From an uncultured Prevotella sp. (lineage in GTDB: Bacteria > Bacteroidota > Bacteroidia > Bacteroidales > Bacteroidaceae), in contig CAMOEW010000009.1 in NCBI GenBank assembly GCA_946612625.1, positions 1 through 43,164 of the forward strand: a stretch of DNA of 43,164 nucleotides. Direction: 5' to 3'. The position numbers and the translations under genes are program-made. Position 1 is the stretch's first letter; each line of letters starts with the position of its first letter. The notes beneath the pieces were generated by a model. The model did not search any database and was not told the DNA's origin. It worked only from the letters and a program-made list of their open reading frames with translations. Positions 40,857 through 43,164 of the stretch are shown here, one piece after another.

Positions 40857-42191
40857 ATGGCAGATTATAACAACATAGCAACTCCGTTGGACTTCGGCGA
40901 CCCGGGTCAGGAGCACAGCATCATCAAGGTAATCGGAGTAGGCGGCGGCGGTGGCAATGCCGTTAACCACATGTATCGTGAGGGCATTCACGACGTAACA
41001 TTCGTATTGTGCAACACCGACAATCAGGCACTCAACGACTCGCCAGTTCCCGTACATCTTCAGTTGGGCAAGGAGGGTCTCGGAGCCGGCAATAAACCCG
41101 AGAAGGCACGTCAGGCAGCAGAGGAAAGCATCGACGACATCAAGAACATGCTCAGCGACGGCACTCGCATGACCTTCATCACCGCCGGCATGGGCGGCGG
41201 CACCGGCACCGGAGCCGCACCGGTTATAGCTCGCGTGAGCAAGGAGCTGGGCATACTGACTGTCGGCATCGTAACCATCCCCTTCCGCTTCGAAGGTGCG
41301 AAGAAAATCGACCAGGCGCTCGACGGTGTGGAAGAGATGTCGAAGCACGTAGATGCACTTCTCGTAATCAACAATGAGCGTCTGCGCGAGATCTATCCCG
41401 AGCTGTCGCTCATCGATGCTTTCGGCAAGGCCGACGACACACTGAGCGTAGCCGCAAAGTCGATAGCCGAGATTATCACCGTACACGGCCTTATCAATCT
41501 CGACTTCAACGATGTTAAGACAGTTCTCAAAGACGGCGGTGTAGCCATCATGTCAACAGGCTACGGCGAGGGCGAGGACCGCGTGAAGAAAGCCATCGAC
41601 GATGCCCTCAACTCTCCGCTGCTCAACGACAACGATGTGTTCAACTCGAAGAAGATTCTGCTTTCTATCGCGTTCTCCTCGCAGAAGGAAGGCAAGGACA
41701 ACTTCATGATGGAAGAGATGAACTACGTCAACGACTTCATGGACAAGTTCGGCGACTTCGAGATTAAGTGGGGAGTGGCCATCGACCCCGAGCTTGGCAA
41801 GAAGGTCAAGGTGACCATTCTCGCCACCGGCTTCGGCATCTCCAACGTTGACGGGATGTCAAACCACCTTGAGAAGATTGACCGCGAGAAAGCCAACCGC
41901 ATGGCCGAGGAGCAGGAGAAGGCGGCAGCCCGCGAAGAGCGCCGCGGACGCTACTATGGCGACCCGGGTTCCAACCGTCGCTACAAGCGCCGCCCCCACA
42001 TCTATCTGTTCCGTCCGGAAGACCTCGACAACGACGACATCATCTCTGCCGTGGAGTCAACGCCCACATACAAGCGCACACGCGAGATTCTCGACAGCAT
42101 CAACAGTCAGGGCATCGACACGTCGGGCATCACCGACGACAATGCCAGCCACGACGACAACACCGTGCAGGGAGTGATAAGTTTCGCATAA
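40857..42191 (+). CDS. ftsZ: Cell division protein FtsZ
   Basis: A 444-residue tubulin-like GTPase that forms the Z ring. VIGVGGGGGNAVNHMY, the tubulin signature GMGGGTGTGAAPVIA and the T7 loop NLDFNDVKTVLKDGG (with the catalytic Asp) are intact. The C-terminal half ends the globular domain near residue 330. An Arg/Glu-rich linker, then FRPEDLDNDDIISAVESTPTYKRTREI, and a further about 35-residue tail ending VQGVISFA complete it. The consensus C-terminal peptide (PxFLR-like) is represented only loosely, by TPTYKR. It is the last gene of the dcw cluster, 68 bases after ftsA, and is followed by a strong hairpin. Confidence 0.97.
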   Translation: MADYNNIATPLDFGDPGQEHSIIKVIGVGGGGGNAVNHMYREGIHDVTFVLCNTDNQALNDSPVPVHLQLGKEGLGAGNKPEKARQAAEESIDDIKNMLSDGTRMTFITAGMGGGTGTGAAPVIARVSKELGILTVGIVTIPFRFEGAKKIDQALDGVEEMSKHVDALLVINNERLREIYPELSLIDAFGKADDTLSVAAKSIAEIITVHGLINLDFNDVKTVLKDGGVAIMSTGYGEGEDRVKKAIDDALNSPLLNDNDVFNSKKILLSIAFSSQKEGKDNFMMEEMNYVNDFMDKFGDFEIKWGVAIDPELGKKVKVTILATGFGISNVDGMSNHLEKIDREKANRMAEEQEKAAAREERRGRYYGDPGSNRRYKRRPHIYLFRPEDLDNDDIISAVESTPTYKRTREILDSINSQGIDTSGITDDNASHDDNTVQGVISFA

Positions 42192-42196
42192 CCTAT

Positions 42197-42232
42197 GCAT
42201 GAGGGCGGACTGAAAAATGTCCGCCCTCATGC
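42197..42232. terminator. Intrinsic terminator-like hairpin between ftsZ and recO
   Basis: GCATGAGGGCGGAC (42197-42210) pairs perfectly with GTCCGCCCTCATGC (42219-42232): a 14-bp GC-rich stem with an 8-base loop. TTATTTAT follows on the plus strand, a partial T-run, so it best ends the dcw transcript. The recO stop codon begins at the very next base, so the same hairpin may also end recO transcripts, although the minus-strand side lacks a T-run. Confidence 0.85.
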
Positions 42233-42964
42233 TTATTTATCCTCAAAGAGCTGTTTCACCACCGCGAGCGAACGCAACTCTGGGAAGTTCGGCACGTGCA
42301 TCTTATAATAAGTCAGCAGAACGTCAACAATGCGGTTACGGTCGTCGCGGCTCATCCTAAACAGATGCATCGTGTCGTAGTTCATGCGCATCAGCGTTGA
42401 AATCCTTGCCGCATCAGCCGCTGCGATGAAGTCGCGGTGCAAGGGTACCGCCGACGTAAACTCAGCCGCCCTGATGTCGAACACATCACCCTCGCGATAG
42501 CCCTCTATATTAGGCAGGAAACCAATGAATCGCGTAAGCCTCATCATGAACACAAGATGAAAGTTGGCATAGCTGCCCGGACAACCGTCGAGCCAGAGCA
42601 TACTGGCTTCGACATAGTCGTAGAGATTCTGGTTCTGCTGCTCGCCGCGAGTAGAGGCCGACAGCACCTCAGCTATGAAGAACAGCAAGCTGAGCTTATA
42701 CTGGTCGAACGGAATCGTGGCGTATGGATGCACAATCCTTACCTCGCGCAGCCTCTGCAGCTGCACCCTCTGCCGCAGGTCGCACTCTATCTCAAGCATC
42801 GTCAGCGGTTGGAAAAACTGCTTTCGCATCTTAGCCTTCGCCGAATGAGAGACGCTCACGATAAACTCCACCCGTCCATGCTCACGTGTAAGCATATCCA
42901 CAATCATACGCTTTTCGCCATACTTCAGCGAATGAAGCACAATAGCCCTTGTCTTTGTCAACAT
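42233..42964 (-). CDS. recO: DNA repair protein RecO
   Basis: A 243-residue recombination mediator: an N-terminal OB fold (KTRAIVLHSLKYGEKRMIVDML) and a helical C-terminal domain. RecO, with RecR, removes SSB and loads RecA on gapped DNA. The zinc-binding cysteines seen in some RecO proteins are not present; only one Cys is visible in the middle region. An upstream ATG at 42982 gives six more residues, but the minus-7 box at 42977-42970 lies between the two ATGs, so MLTKTRAIVLH at 42964 is the start, about 1 base after the expected transcription start. The gene converges on ftsZ. Confidence 0.92.
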   Translation of the reverse strand: MLTKTRAIVLHSLKYGEKRMIVDMLTREHGRVEFIVSVSHSAKAKMRKQFFQPLTMLEIECDLRQRVQLQRLREVRIVHPYATIPFDQYKLSLLFFIAEVLSASTRGEQQNQNLYDYVEASMLWLDGCPGSYANFHLVFMMRLTRFIGFLPNIEGYREGDVFDIRAAEFTSAVPLHRDFIAAADAARISTLMRMNYDTMHLFRMSRDDRNRIVDVLLTYYKMHVPNFPELRSLAVVKQLFEDK

Positions 42965-42969
42965 TGCCG

Positions 42970-42977
42970 CAAAATTA
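42970..42977 (-). promoter_or_regulatory. Predicted promoter minus-7 box for recO
   Basis: Minus strand reads TAATTTTG, ending 5 bases before the recO ATG at 42964. The minus-33 element is poor. Confidence 0.5.
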
Positions 42978-43084
42978 ACCAATAATTACCATAAAACGCA
43001 TGTAAAAGAAGCATTATTTGCTTAAAAAAACTTAAATCAAACATAATTCTGCACTCCAGTCTCTTGACTCTCAACAAAATTTCG

Positions 43085-43092
43085 TACCTTTG
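43085..43092 (+). promoter_or_regulatory. Predicted promoter minus-7 box for tRNA-Glu
   Basis: Reads TACCTTTG, 19 bases before the tRNA. CTTGAC at 43063-43068 is a minus-33-like element 16-18 bases upstream. Confidence 0.65.
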
Positions 43093-43111
43093 CAGCGCAA
43101 AAATCGCAGAC

Positions 43112-43164
43112 GGTCCCTTCGTCTATCGGCTAGGACGAGAGATTTTCATTCTCTAAAGAGGAGT
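43112..43164 (+). tRNA. tRNA-Glu (anticodon TTC), partial at the right edge
   Basis: The 5' part of a tRNA starts with GGTCCCTTCGTC, where the acceptor strand is GGTCCCT. The D arm is CGTCTATCGGCTAGGACG, a pattern typical of bacterial tRNA-Glu. The anticodon stem AGAGA/TCTCT encloses the loop TTTTCAT, giving the anticodon TTC at positions 34-36. The T arm and the acceptor 3' strand are beyond the window, so pairing of the acceptor stem cannot be checked. It has its own promoter upstream and lies divergent from recO. Confidence 0.93.

Overview
The window comes from the chromosome of a Bacteroidota bacterium, most likely order Bacteroidales and probably a Prevotella-like lineage. That placement is inferred from several signs. 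Promoters match the Bacteroidota TAnnTTTG minus-7 box, Shine-Dalgarno sequences are almost absent, and family-specific proteins occur (DUF4292 lipoprotein, glycine-lipid acyltransferases GlsA/GlsB, a Bacteroidota-type PurN, a long MraY). The cell-wall/division cluster also has the layout usual for this phylum. I see no phage, insertion sequence, integron or CRISPR array. This is core chromosome with a few unusual accessory domains.

Layout. 1-1928: the end of etfA and a long acyl-CoA dehydrogenase, an electron-transfer pair. 1912-2481 (minus): purN. 2592-5181: a three-gene glycan block (GT4, GT2, hexapeptide acyltransferase). 5215-8223: a large two-receiver plus PPDK-type ATP-grasp protein that lacks the phosphohistidine and PEP domains. 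8227-12876 (minus): two tandem NSS sodium symporters, a helix-hairpin-helix membrane protein, and an esterase fused to a degenerate HAD domain. 12949-13341: a VanZ-like protein. 13376-17038 (minus): acyl-CoA synthetase, prfB, a 47-residue membrane protein and a CYTH protein. 17190-18251: an M20 deacylase of ArgE type. 18241-22730 (minus): dut, TPR protein, DUF4292 lipoprotein and a degenerate EnvC-like LytM protein, apparently one operon. 22901-24244: dgt. 24251-26087 (minus): glsA and glsB. 26112-26564 is a non-coding gap holding a 41-bp tandem repeat array and the MraZ operator and promoter. 26565-42191: the dcw cluster mraZ-rsmH-ftsL-ftsI-murE-mraY-murD-ftsW-murG-murC-ftsQ-ftsA-ftsZ, closed by a strong hairpin. 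42233-42964 (minus): recO. 43112 to the edge: a partial tRNA-Glu.

The dominant theme is envelope construction. The dcw cluster makes lipid II and the divisome. The dut-TPR-DUF4292-EnvC operon carries a lipoprotein that may resemble LolB and a likely amidase activator. GlsA/GlsB make acylated amino-acid lipids, and the glycosyltransferases add surface glycan.

The candidates I consider least described are: the receiver/ATP-grasp protein; the esterase-HAD fusion; the TPR-DUF4292-EnvC envelope operon; the hairpin-bearing 41-bp repeat array in front of the dcw cluster; the 47-residue membrane protein beside prfB; and promoters placed so close to start codons that the mRNAs should be leaderless or nearly so.
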